From Macquaria australasica (taxonomy: Eukaryota; Chordata; Actinopteri; Centrarchiformes; Percichthyidae), in contig SEMN01000573.1 in assembly GCA_005408345.1 (NCBI GenBank), positions 248,001 through 312,000 of the forward strand: a stretch of 64,000 bases of DNA, read 5' to 3'. Of the stretch, positions 63,835 through 64,000 are shown piece after piece (the stretch's first letter is position 1; each line of letters starts with the position of its first letter). The translations under genes were made by a program, and so were the position numbers. A model generated the notes under the pieces. It had not been told where the DNA came from and searched no databases. It saw only the letters and a list, made by a program, of their open reading frames with translations.

Positions 63835-63835
<1 letters not shown>

Positions 63836-63869
<34 letters not shown>
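63836..63869. repeat. (CA)n microsatellite
   Basis: About 17 uninterrupted CA units near the right edge of the window. Confidence 0.95.
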
Positions 63870-63870
<1 letters not shown>

Positions 63871-64000
63871 CAGACACACAACCCTTAAACAGAGACACAT
63901 ACACACAAAAAAAACCATTCAAATTCAAAGTGTCTTCTGAAACACAGTTGTGGACATACATTATGTATATGCTTATATTGTGTTTCTTCCTTATGAATTG

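Overview
This window is vertebrate nuclear DNA, most likely from a ray-finned (teleost) fish. It is AT-rich, its coding exons are few and joined by GT-AG introns, it has many (CA)n/(GT)n microsatellites, and it carries several dispersed repeats of a kind I recognise from fish genomes. I see no bacterial features, tRNA, rRNA, CRISPR array or intact transposase. No tool was run: splice sites, motifs and repeats were read by eye.

One protein-coding gene is well supported: tsc22d3 (GILZ, glucocorticoid-induced leucine zipper), on the minus strand from about 54.4 kb down to about 18.3 kb. Alternative first exons splice to a shared 52-bp exon (20710-20761) and a terminal exon (19778-20050) that together encode the TSC box and leucine zipper. 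The distal first exon (53495-53835) gives a long isoform of 221 aa. The proximal one (21330-21454) gives the short GILZ form of 149 aa. A third candidate first exon (25851-26050) has a strong donor in the same splice phase and would give a 174-aa form that I do not recognise. All three end two bases into a codon, so each joins the shared exon in frame. A 3' UTR of about 1.4 kb ends near 18.34 kb.

Layout: 1-18.3 kb is gene-free DNA downstream of tsc22d3, with an old dispersed repeat and a perfect palindromic glucocorticoid response element (GRE) at 10777. 18.3-21.7 kb holds the 3' UTR, shared exons, GILZ exon and GILZ promoter (CRE and TATA-like motif). 21.7-53.5 kb is GILZ upstream sequence and the 33-kb long-isoform intron, with the third candidate exon, two short DNA-transposon-like elements, a long hairpin, paired CCAAT boxes and further GRE-like sites. 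53.5-54.6 kb holds the long first exon and its probable promoter. 54.6-64 kb is gene-free upstream DNA with a SINE-like repeat, a second copy of the 1-kb repeat, a short TIR element carrying a MADF-like coding relic, and a long GT tract.

The most interesting signals are the excess of near-perfect GREs around a gene known in mammals as a direct glucocorticoid-receptor target, the third phase-compatible first exon, a perfect GC-rich stem-loop that begins on the tsc22d3 stop codon, and the MADF-bearing mobile element.
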